A stretch of 64,000 nucleotides of DNA from positions 1 to 64,000 of the forward strand of contig CANMHT010000010.1 of the NCBI GenBank assembly GCA_947497755.1. Direction: 5' to 3'. Source of the stretch: an uncultured Polaribacter sp. (GTDB lineage Bacteria > Bacteroidota > Bacteroidia > Flavobacteriales > Flavobacteriaceae). The notes below the pieces were generated by a model. It was not told the DNA's origin. It was given only the letters and a program-made list of their open reading frames with translations, and did no database searches. The position numbers and the translations under genes were made by a program. Below, piece after piece: positions 1 to 6,583 of the stretch (positions are counted from its first letter, which is position 1; each line of letters opens with the position of its first letter).

Positions 1-71
1 ATCTATCTTTTTTTTAAAGTTTTTCTTAACCACATACAAACCAACTACATACAACACTAAAAAAAATGAAA

Positions 72-800
72 TTAATTAGAAGACCTTTTTCTTTTCTTCT
101 TTTTATTAAGCTTTGCAAACATCTTTTTATACTCTTCTACATCAACATATCCTTTGTTTTCAGCATACATTTTATCTAAGTCTATCTTAAGTTTAGGTTT
201 TTGCTCTACCAATCTTTCTTGTACAAAAGCTCTCTGTAATATATCTTCAACTAGAAAATCTTCATTTACATGCTCTGGATTGTATGGTGTTTTTAATGAA
301 AGTTTAAAAAGATTGGCTGTAGTATTGTACCAAAATGCCCTCCAACCACTTCTTAAAGTTCTAATTTGTTCAAAAGTAGTCTTTCCAGTTTGCCTATGAA
401 TTAACTTAATCAGTATTCTTCCTTCTGTTCTTGTTAACTTTTTTAGCTGCTCAGTAAATTCTCCTTCTAGATATCTTTGTACAATTTTAATATACTTTCT
501 CTTTTTACGCTTAGATTTAATTCTATTAAGTCTACTATTTAGAGTATCTAATCTTTTAGCCGCTAAAGTTGCATACGGATATACTTTAAAAACTTTCTTT
601 CTTAACCAATAATAGTAGTTAACATCTCCTCTAGATTTAAACTTTGTTTTAGGTAATAACTTTACTTCATCTAAATCTATATGAAGTGTATCACCAATTC
701 TAACCAACAAATATTTTTCTGTTAGTGGAATTGTATCTTTTTCTTGACCAAAAAGAAAAGAAGAAAACAACACCATATATATGTATAAGAAATACTTCAA
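72..800 (-). CDS. DUF4294 family protein, exported
   Basis: The 242-aa product matches the Bacteroidetes-specific DUF4294 family, whose function is unknown. The hydrophobic N-terminus (about residues 1-18, ending FLFGQ) looks like a signal peptide, so the protein is probably periplasmic. The conserved core spans about residues 60-195 and includes the YYWLRKKVFKVYPYA block and the GWRAFWYN block. The C-terminal 15 residues are almost all Lys/Arg/Ser. It is transcribed away from the peptidase operon that begins at 964, with about 160 bp of shared upstream region. The family is well recognised; the role cannot be inferred. Confidence 0.88.
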   Translation of the reverse strand: MKYFLYIYMVLFSSFLFGQEKDTIPLTEKYLLVRIGDTLHIDLDEVKLLPKTKFKSRGDVNYYYWLRKKVFKVYPYATLAAKRLDTLNSRLNRIKSKRKKRKYIKIVQRYLEGEFTEQLKKLTRTEGRILIKLIHRQTGKTTFEQIRTLRSGWRAFWYNTTANLFKLSLKTPYNPEHVNEDFLVEDILQRAFVQERLVEQKPKLKIDLDKMYAENKGYVDVEEYKKMFAKLNKKKKRKRSSN

Positions 801-963
801 AATTTAAAACTGTATTTAGCTTACAAATATATTACAAAAACCAACAGGAGAAGATTCTATATTGTTAATAGAAATAAAAAATATTTATCCTTATTAAGTT
901 TCTTTTGTTTTATGCCTAAATAAATTAAAATCCTATTATTTTTACACAAAAGAGAAAATTATA

Positions 964-2052
964 ATGGCAAAAAAATCAATATTAAATAAAAAGTCGATTG
1001 ACTTCTTAGAAAAGTATTTAAACAATGCTGCTCCTACAGGATATGAATGGGAAGGGCAAAAAATATGGATGGATTATCTAAAACCATATGTGGATGAATT
1101 TATAACAGATACTTATGGAACAGCAGTTGGAGTTATTAATCCAGATGCAGAATTTAAAGTTGTTATTGAAGGACATGCAGATGAAATATCTTGGTATGTA
1201 AATTATATTTCTGACAACGGTTTAATTTATGTAATAAGAAATGGAGGAAGCGATCATCAAATTGCTCCAAGTAAAATTGTAAACATTCACACTAAAAAAG
1301 GAATCGTTAAAGGAGTGTTTGGTTGGCCAGCTATACATACAAGATTAAAAGGTAAAGAAGAACCACCAAAATTAGACAATATCTTTATTGATGTTGGTTG
1401 TACTAACAAAGAAGAAGTTGAAAAACTAGGAGTTCATGTTGGATGTGTAATTACTTACCCTGATGAGTTTCATATTTTAAACAAAGATAAGTTTGTTTGT
1501 AGAGCTTTGGATAATAGGATGGGTGGATTTATGATTGCTGAAGTTGCAAGGCTTTTAAAGGAAAACAAAAAAGAACTCCCTTTTGGTTTGTATGTTACCA
1601 ATTCTGTTCAAGAAGAAATTGGTTTACGTGGAGCTGAAATGATTACTGAACGCATTAAACCTAATGTTGCAATTGTTACTGATGTTACTCATGATACCAC
1701 TACTCCAATGATTGACAAGAAAAAAGAAGGTCATTTAGAAATGGGGAAAGGCCCGGTAATTGCATATGCTCCTGCGGTACAACAAAAATTACGTGATTTA
1801 ATTACTGAAACTGCTGAGGAACACAAAATTCCTTTTCAGCGTTCTGCATTATCTAGAGCTACAGGTACAGATACAGATGCATTTGCTTATAGTAATGGTG
1901 GAGTGGCTTCTGCATTAATTTCTCTTCCATTAAGATATATGCATACAACAGTAGAAATGGTACATAGAGATGATGTTGAAAATGTAATCAAGATGATTTA
2001 TGAATCATTATTAAAAATTAAAAACGGAGAAACGTTCTCTTATTTTGATTAA
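964..2052 (+). CDS. M42 family metallopeptidase (aminopeptidase)
   Basis: This 362-aa protein is a cytoplasmic dinuclear-metal aminopeptidase of the M42 (glutamyl aminopeptidase/cellulase M, TET-forming) family. Visible metal and catalytic motifs are GHADE (H71, D73), CRALDNRMGG with the bridging Asp, the QEEIGLRGA motif carrying the catalytic Glu pair, TDVTHDT, and a late His in RYMHTTVEMVH. Length is normal for the family. It leads a three-gene run in which each stop is followed within 2 nt by the next ATG (aminotransferase, Nudix hydrolase), so all three are probably one transcript. The specific peptide substrate cannot be read from sequence. Confidence 0.95.
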   Translation: MAKKSILNKKSIDFLEKYLNNAAPTGYEWEGQKIWMDYLKPYVDEFITDTYGTAVGVINPDAEFKVVIEGHADEISWYVNYISDNGLIYVIRNGGSDHQIAPSKIVNIHTKKGIVKGVFGWPAIHTRLKGKEEPPKLDNIFIDVGCTNKEEVEKLGVHVGCVITYPDEFHILNKDKFVCRALDNRMGGFMIAEVARLLKENKKELPFGLYVTNSVQEEIGLRGAEMITERIKPNVAIVTDVTHDTTTPMIDKKKEGHLEMGKGPVIAYAPAVQQKLRDLITETAEEHKIPFQRSALSRATGTDTDAFAYSNGGVASALISLPLRYMHTTVEMVHRDDVENVIKMIYESLLKIKNGETFSYFD

Positions 2053-2054
2053 TT

Positions 2055-3212
2055 ATGAAATCACAGCATCAAAAACATTTATTTAGTTTACCAGAAGATA
2101 TTACCTATTTAAATATAGCTGCACAATCTCCGTCTTTTAAAGCAATTGAAAAGGCGGGAATTGATGCGGTATTAAAAAAAAGTACACCTTACCAAATAAC
2201 AATTCCAGATTATTTTGATCCAGTTATTACATTGAAAAAGCTTTTTGCTCAATTAATTGATGCTGATGATTATCATAGAATAGCAACTATTCCTTCTGTT
2301 TCTTACGGAATGGCAACTGTTGCAAATAACATTAAACTAGCTGAAGGTGATGAAATCTTATTAATAGAAGGTGAGTTTCCTAGTAATTATTACGCATGGA
2401 AAAAATTGGCTGATCAATTTAATGCTATTATTCGTTTTGTAAAACGCCCAAAAATTCAAACTAATATTGGTAAGCAATGGAATATAGACATCTTAAATGC
2501 CATAAATCAAAAAACAGCGTTGGTGGCAATGGGCAATATACATTGGACAGACGGTACATTATTTGACCTTAAAGCTATCAGACAAAAAACTAAGCAGTAC
2601 AATGCTTTATTAATTATTGATGGTAGTCAATCTGTGGGAGCTTTACCTTTTTCTGTAAAAGAAATCAAACCAGACGCATTAATTTGTGCTGGTTACAAAT
2701 GGTTATTTGGTCCTTATGGATGCGGTTATGCCTATTTTAGTTCTGTTTTTGATGATGGAATTCCTATTGAAGAAAATTGGGCAAATCGAATGCATAGCGA
2801 AAATTTTGCACAGCTTACTTCTTATCAAAGTGAATACAAACCACTTGCTAATAGATATTCGGTTGGAGAACATGGAAGTTTTATTTATGTACAAATGCAA
2901 ATTGCTGCATTGACACAAATCAATGCTTGGAATCCTATTAATATACAATCGTATTGTAAAGAAATTAGTAGCGAAGCTGTTGTACTTTTAAAAGAATTAG
3001 GTTGTCAAATTGAAGAGCCAGATTATAGAACTCATCATTTATTTGGAATTCTTCTCCCAGAAACTATAGATCTCGAAGCTCTTAAATCTGAATTACAAAA
3101 GCAGCAGATTTTTGTTTCTTTTAGAGGAAATTATATTCGAATCTCTTGTCATTACTACAATACAAAAGATGATTTTATCAAATTGTATCATTGTATTAAG
3201 TCTTTAGTATAA
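2055..3212 (+). CDS. aminotransferase class V-fold PLP enzyme
   Basis: A 385-aa PLP-dependent enzyme of the class V (cysteine desulfurase/isopenicillin-epimerase-like) fold. The PLP lysine is K215 in CAGYKWLFGPYG, preceded by the cofactor Asp/Gln region IIDGSQSVG. The N-terminus (EDITYLNIAAQSPS) is typical of the stand-alone Bacteroidetes members. The start lies 2 nt after the M42 peptidase stop, which implies co-transcription and perhaps a shared amino-acid salvage role. It lacks the extra Cys loop of true desulfurases, so I would not call it IscS or SufS; the substrate is unknown. Confidence 0.9.
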   Translation: MKSQHQKHLFSLPEDITYLNIAAQSPSFKAIEKAGIDAVLKKSTPYQITIPDYFDPVITLKKLFAQLIDADDYHRIATIPSVSYGMATVANNIKLAEGDEILLIEGEFPSNYYAWKKLADQFNAIIRFVKRPKIQTNIGKQWNIDILNAINQKTALVAMGNIHWTDGTLFDLKAIRQKTKQYNALLIIDGSQSVGALPFSVKEIKPDALICAGYKWLFGPYGCGYAYFSSVFDDGIPIEENWANRMHSENFAQLTSYQSEYKPLANRYSVGEHGSFIYVQMQIAALTQINAWNPINIQSYCKEISSEAVVLLKELGCQIEEPDYRTHHLFGILLPETIDLEALKSELQKQQIFVSFRGNYIRISCHYYNTKDDFIKLYHCIKSLV

Positions 3213-3214
3213 TT

Positions 3215-3754
3215 ATGGACGAAATCATTGACATTTTAAATGCTGAAGGAAAACTAACGGGTAAAACCTGTTTAAAATCAGAAGCTCATTTAAAAGGTTT
3301 GTATCATCAAACAATTCATGTTTGGTTTTATACGGATGATCAAAAGATACTTCTTCAACAAAGAGCTGCTGTAAAAAAAGTATTTCCAAATCGATGGGAT
3401 GTTTCTGTTGCAGGGCATATTAGTGCTGGTGAATCTGTTGAATTAGCAGCTATTAGAGAAACTAAAGAAGAAATTGGTGTAGATATTACGGCTAAAGATC
3501 TTGTTAAAATTGGCTTTCGAAAAGATGAAATTGTACATTCAAACGGGATTATTGACAACGAGTTTAAACATATCTTTCTTTGCAAGCTTCACAAAAAGCT
3601 AAATGAACTTACAATGCAGCCTGGAGAAGTAGATGATTTACAACTTTTTGATATTTCTATATTAAAAGACACCACAAAACATGGAAATTTTATGGTGCCA
3701 AATATGAATCATTACTATGATTTTATTTATGATAAAATCTATTCTTTAGGTTGA
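3215..3754 (+). CDS. Nudix hydrolase
   Basis: A 179-aa Nudix hydrolase. A perfect Nudix box (G-x5-E-x7-RE-x2-EE-x-G-hydrophobic) runs from G67 to V89. The N-terminal layout (EIIDILNAEGKLTGK, then HQTIHVWFY) resembles the YfcD/isopentenyl-diphosphate-isomerase-like branch, which hydrolyses nucleoside diphosphate-linked or prenyl-diphosphate-like substrates. It is the last gene of the three-gene run and starts 2 nt after the aminotransferase stop. Its last 16 bp overlap the convergent lipoprotein gene on the other strand. The substrate is not assignable. Confidence 0.93.
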   Translation: MDEIIDILNAEGKLTGKTCLKSEAHLKGLYHQTIHVWFYTDDQKILLQQRAAVKKVFPNRWDVSVAGHISAGESVELAAIRETKEEIGVDITAKDLVKIGFRKDEIVHSNGIIDNEFKHIFLCKLHKKLNELTMQPGEVDDLQLFDISILKDTTKHGNFMVPNMNHYYDFIYDKIYSLG

Positions 3755-4482
3755 TGAAACATTTGCTCATCTAATGCAGTTTTGCTTACAGTTCTATTTG
3801 AAAAAACTGTCGCTGCTCTAGCCGGAGTTAAAGGCACATTATTTTTATCCTTTTTATACCAAGTAATTGATTTTGGTAATAAGAAGCCTCCTACCTTACT
3901 CCATTCATTATATCTTATTAAGTTTGTTTTATCGCTAGGCTTTTTAGAAAAATAAGTTACCGAATATGCCAACCACTCCATTTGATAAGATTCTGGATTG
4001 TAATACATATAATAGTTATCATCTGGAGAAGCTCCTACATTTGCTTTATAAGAAATTTTAAAACCTGGATATTCTTTATTTTCAAAAACTAATGGTTTTG
4101 CCTGCTCGTAGATAATTCCATCATCTGCCAATACAAAAGGCATTGCATAAAAATAAAAATACAAGTTATAATAAAAATCTTTATTGCTTTTAAAAGCTCC
4201 TTCTTCTTTTTGTTGCATCCAAGCGTTTTTACCATCAAATCCTACCGAATATGTATCTGCAGAAATTAAAGACTTTCTAGAATGTAAGTCTACTTGATGC
4301 CTCTCATTTTTAACATCAAAAGAAAGTTGACGTAACTCTTTCCATTTGTCAATTCCACCATGCATCTCAAAAACTCTAGATAAATGTTCTGGAAAAGGAT
4401 CCGTTGTTTTCTTTTTTGATGTTGTTTCTTTACAAGCAATTAGGCTAATACTTGCCAATACGATTAAAAAAGTTTTTCTCAT
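3739..4482 (-). CDS. lipoprotein resembling DUF6503 family
   Basis: A 247-aa predicted lipoprotein: the signal peptide ends in the lipobox LIAC with the acylated Cys at residue 17. The mature part (EMHGGIDKWKELRQLSFDVK; later PDDNYYMYYNPES and a C-terminal PKSITWY region) has the order of elements seen in Bacteroidetes DUF6503-like proteins, a LolA/outer-membrane-lipoprotein-sorting-like fold. A distant relative in this window is the protein at 55667-56959, which shares the VAP/PGDSY-type central block. The stop lies inside the end of the convergent Nudix gene. Function unknown. Confidence 0.75.
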   Translation of the reverse strand: MRKTFLIVLASISLIACKETTSKKKTTDPFPEHLSRVFEMHGGIDKWKELRQLSFDVKNERHQVDLHSRKSLISADTYSVGFDGKNAWMQQKEEGAFKSNKDFYYNLYFYFYAMPFVLADDGIIYEQAKPLVFENKEYPGFKISYKANVGASPDDNYYMYYNPESYQMEWLAYSVTYFSKKPSDKTNLIRYNEWSKVGGFLLPKSITWYKKDKNNVPLTPARAATVFSNRTVSKTALDEQMFHQPKE

Positions 4483-4610
4483 TGTTTCAAAATTTGAAAC
4501 AAGAGTCGGTAAAAGTAATAGCTACTTACAAACTTTTTAATAAAAAAATAAATAGTAATAACTTAAGAAGAGAATGAGTAGAAAGTAAATTAGCTTGATC
4601 ATATTAAAAA

Positions 4611-4692
4611 GGAGTACTGAAGATTAAATGTATATATAATATATATTGAAGTAAAGTTGATAAGTCATTATATATTTAATCTTCAGAGTCTC
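4611..4692. repeat. 82-bp imperfect inverted repeat
   Basis: The left arm has a 13-bp CTGAAGATTAAAT at 4617-4629 and, after one extra G, TATATA-rich sequence. The right arm 4667-4686 is its reverse complement, and outer GGAG/CTCC blocks extend the arms. The centre is about 35 nt. It could be a long hairpin or a remnant of a miniature mobile element; no target duplication is clear. Confidence 0.5.
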
Positions 4693-4884
4693 CAATCATT
4701 TCTTTTTCTTAGATAAATTTCCCAATACTATTTGTCAACTTCAATATAACTCTTAGCAAGAATAATTTCTTGATACATCAAAAATATTGACCTTTTATCA
4801 AACTCAGGTGTGTATTTCACACACTTTTGGTGTGTCAAATCCACACTTTTTCACTTTTTAAAACTTTTAAGCATACAAAATCTA

Positions 4885-4892
4885 TATATTTG
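4885..4892 (+). promoter_or_regulatory. promoter -7 element TATATTTG
   Basis: An exact match to the flavobacterial -7 consensus TAnnTTTG. Transcription would start near 4898-4900, only a few bases before the leader ATG at 4902. No clear -33 TTG is present at the usual spacing. Confidence 0.55.
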
Positions 4893-4901
4893 CCCCGAAT
4901 T

Positions 4902-5012
4902 ATGAATAAAATAGCAGACATACCATCAAAAAACCAATCGGTTAGTCGACCACATTTATGTGGAATGCCAGAAATTTTTCTGTGCAAAAGGACGCTATTT
5001 GAATATTTTTAA
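4902..5012 (+). CDS. 36-codon leader ORF before an attenuator-like hairpin
   Basis: This short frame begins MNKIADIPSKNQ and ends TLFEYF. It starts 2-4 nt after the inferred transcription start, so its message would be nearly leaderless. Its last codons contain GGACGC (4990-4995), which can pair with GCGTCC at 5058-5063, a sequence that is also the left half of the terminator hairpin. That arrangement is typical of leader peptides controlling attenuation, but no downstream structural gene is attached. It may instead be part of a small RNA. I do not recognise the peptide. Confidence 0.4.
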   Translation: MNKIADIPSKNQSVSRPHLCGMPEIFLCKRTLFEYF

Positions 5013-5058
5013 ACAAAATGTTAGTATAAATACACACAAAAACACCAAAATATTTAAG

Positions 5059-5086
5059 CGTCCAACTAAGTTGGGCGTTTTTTTTT
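5059..5086 (+). terminator. intrinsic terminator with competing antiterminator
   Basis: The stem is CGTCCAAC (5059-5066) with GTTGGGCG (5070-5077), one G-T pair, followed by nine T. An alternative pairing of GGACGC (4990-4995) plus AATATTTT (5002-5009) with AAAATATT (5047-5054) plus GCGTCC (5058-5063) would disrupt it. Confidence 0.75.
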
Positions 5087-5269
5087 AGATTTTTTTAAAA
5101 TATAATGAAGAGTTAAATAAATACATATAGGATCACTATTGAGCGTTAAGCAATTGAAATACATACTATTGCCAATATTGCAATTATCTGAAAATTTTCG
5201 GACAGGAATCTTCATGCTTAAAAACAACACAATTAACTGATTACCAATAATTTATCTTTAAGAATAATT

Positions 5270-5298
5270 TGTTTTTATCAAAAAAAGATTCATCTTTG
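5270..5298 (+). promoter_or_regulatory. promoter TTG-N18-CATCTTTG
   Basis: TTG at 5270-5272, an 18-bp spacer and CATCTTTG at 5291-5298 give seven of eight consensus positions. The predicted start is near 5304, followed at once by a small hairpin (AATAAC/GTTATT, 5305-5323). Confidence 0.6.
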
Positions 5299-5362
5299 CA
5301 CCGCAATAACAATAAAAGTTATTACATCACATATAACAAAGAATTAAAAAAAATAATCATCT

Positions 5363-5452
5363 ATGAAAAATGGATACACTTTTAAAACTATCGACAAGCA
5401 ATTAGATTGTTTAGTGATAGAAATTGGAATAATGAGTAAAGATGTCAGTTGA
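5363..5452 (+). CDS. 29-codon mini-ORF in a short transcription unit
   Basis: The frame begins MKNGYTFKTIDKQ and ends MSKDVS. It sits between a good promoter (5270-5298) and a perfect terminator (5476-5507), so a roughly 200-nt transcript is expected. Whether the ORF is translated or the transcript is a non-coding RNA cannot be settled from sequence. No family is recognised. Confidence 0.3.
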   Translation: MKNGYTFKTIDKQLDCLVIEIGIMSKDVS

Positions 5453-5475
5453 AAGACGGTATTATATAATATAGT

Positions 5476-5507
5476 AAAGGCATCATTAATAATGATGCCT
5501 TTTTTTT
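5476..5507 (+). terminator. intrinsic terminator
   Basis: A perfect palindrome: AAGGCATCATTA (5477-5488) with TAATGATGCCTT (5490-5501), ending in a T-run to about 5507. It closes the transcript started at about 5304. Confidence 0.85.
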
Positions 5508-5566
5508 ATCGTGTTTATATACTTAAAATAGGTTTGTCTAAACTTTCGCTCAATACAACAATTATT

Positions 5567-5583
5567 TTGGCATGAGCTTTGCG
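5567..5583 (+). promoter_or_regulatory. sigma-54-like promoter site
   Basis: TTGGCATGAGCTTTGCG has GG (5569-5570) and GC (5581-5582) exactly 10 bp apart and matches about 14 of 16 positions of the RpoN -24/-12 consensus. The expected start is about 12 bp beyond the GC, which falls on the ATG at 5594. RpoN occurs in many Bacteroidetes; use here is an inference. Confidence 0.4.
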
Positions 5584-5593
5584 TTAGATAATT

Positions 5594-5725
5594 ATGAAAA
5601 AGAGCCCTATTGAATTGTACAATTTATTTGTTGTGTTTTATTCAAATAAAACAATGAATTGTTGTAAAAAAGACATAAAAAAGAACGGTTTTTCTTGCCT
5701 ATGTCATTTGAATTTAGTATATTAA
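5594..5725 (+). CDS. 43-codon ORF downstream of sigma-54-like site
   Basis: The frame starts MKKSPIELYNLF and is Cys-rich in its second half (NCCKKD, SCLCHL). The ATG coincides with the start point predicted from the sigma-54-like site. No homologous family is recognised and nothing else supports translation, so it may be a chance frame. Confidence 0.2.
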   Translation: MKKSPIELYNLFVVFYSNKTMNCCKKDIKKNGFSCLCHLNLVY

Positions 5726-6247
5726 GTAAAAATATGATGCTATGAAAAAAATAAACTCGTCTACTCTATTAGACACAAACTTTCCAGTTAAATAACTAGT
5801 AATTAAGAATTGAACCTTTATTGTTTGCTTGACTTATTTTGCAAGAAATAAGATAACAATTTCAATTTCTTAAAATACTATCCTAACCAGAAATGGTCGT
5901 TTACTCAATGACAAGCTACGTTTACTAAAAGCCAGTTTTACAAGCTACGAAAGAGCTATACATTTGGAATAAGTAAATCAAAAATTGCAAACGATTCCAA
6001 TTATTGAACCTTACAGAATTTCGAGAAGCAAGCCCAAGTTACATTGCCCACAGTAGCCAAAGCTCGTTTCAATTTGACGAAATATCGAGATTCTTTTTAC
6101 CTGCATTCTAGAGGCAGAAAATTGAAATGAACAAAGGTGAGTTCTCATTCTTGATCACAATGTAAACTCCTACAAATTCCTTTCAGATAATCAACCGCTG
6201 TATTAACGGCAAAGAAGACTAATGTCAAATTTTTAAAAAATTATATT

Positions 6248-6493
6248 ATGAAAACTATAAAAACAATTTTAATGATCGCTTTATTTTCAATGGTTACAAT
6301 CTCATGTACAGATTTAATAACTGAAGATATGGAAATGCAAAATCCACCAATAGAGAATATTACAAACCCAGACAATACTGATACTAATACTCTACCTAAT
6401 GATGATGGAAATACCGGTGGTGGTAATGAAGCGAGTGATGATGCAACAGACCCAGATAATTCTGGAGGAAATGGTTCTGGAAAAGGAAATTAA
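6248..6493 (+). CDS. small Asp/Asn/Gly-rich lipoprotein
   Basis: An 81-aa protein with a lipoprotein signal (TILMIALFSMVTISC, acylated Cys at 20). The mature part has no obvious fold: an acidic stretch followed by repeats rich in N, D, G, P, T and S, ending GGNGSGKGN. A terminator follows directly (6520-6555), so it is largely a monocistronic message placed just ahead of a TPR sensor-kinase gene. It may be a surface-exposed or sensor-associated lipoprotein, but its function is unknown. Confidence 0.75.
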   Translation: MKTIKTILMIALFSMVTISCTDLITEDMEMQNPPIENITNPDNTDTNTLPNDDGNTGGGNEASDDATDPDNSGGNGSGKGN

Positions 6494-6519
6494 TAAACAT
6501 TTCTTAATTATATAAATCT

Positions 6520-6555
6520 AAAAGTCTTTAACGAATTGTTAAAGACTTTTTTTTT
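6520..6555 (+). terminator. intrinsic terminator after small lipoprotein
   Basis: AAAGTCTTTAAC (6521-6532) and GTTAAAGACTTT (6538-6549) form a perfect 12-bp stem with a 5-nt loop, followed by a run of T. The right arm doubles as the start of the next promoter. Confidence 0.88.
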
Positions 6556-6562
6556 AGATTTG
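6536..6562 (+). promoter_or_regulatory. promoter TTG-N16-TAGATTTG for the kinase operon
   Basis: TTG at 6536-6538 and TAGATTTG at 6555-6562 match the flavobacterial consensus with a slightly short spacer. The predicted start near 6569 lies 15 nt before the TTG start codon at 6584. Confidence 0.5.
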
Positions 6563-6583
6563 TTTTTACCTAAAACAAACCCG

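Larger units (their letters stand above)
4483..6247. other. 1.8 kb stretch without an ordinary gene
   Basis: No long reading frame is present on either strand. The region holds an inverted repeat (4611-4692), a promoter-leader-ORF-terminator unit (4885-5086), a second promoter-mini-ORF-terminator unit (5270-5507) and a sigma-54-like site with a 43-codon frame (5567-5725). The remaining roughly 500 bp (5730-6240) is slightly less AT-rich than the intergenic DNA nearby and full of stops in all frames. It may be a decayed gene but I could not recognise it. Confidence 0.7.

Noticed and set aside
154..399. 81-aa forward ORF inside the DUF4294 gene
   Set aside because: It is a shadow frame opposite a well-conserved gene, with no family match.
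4835..4850. 16-mer TCAAATCCACACTTTT recurring inverted at 48883-48898
   Set aside because: In AT-rich DNA of this length a 16-bp match on either strand is expected about once by chance; no longer homology surrounds it.
6536..6538. TTG start for the TPR kinase
   Set aside because: It lies inside the terminator hairpin and promoter; the TTG at 6584 is followed by a lipoprotein-like signal.
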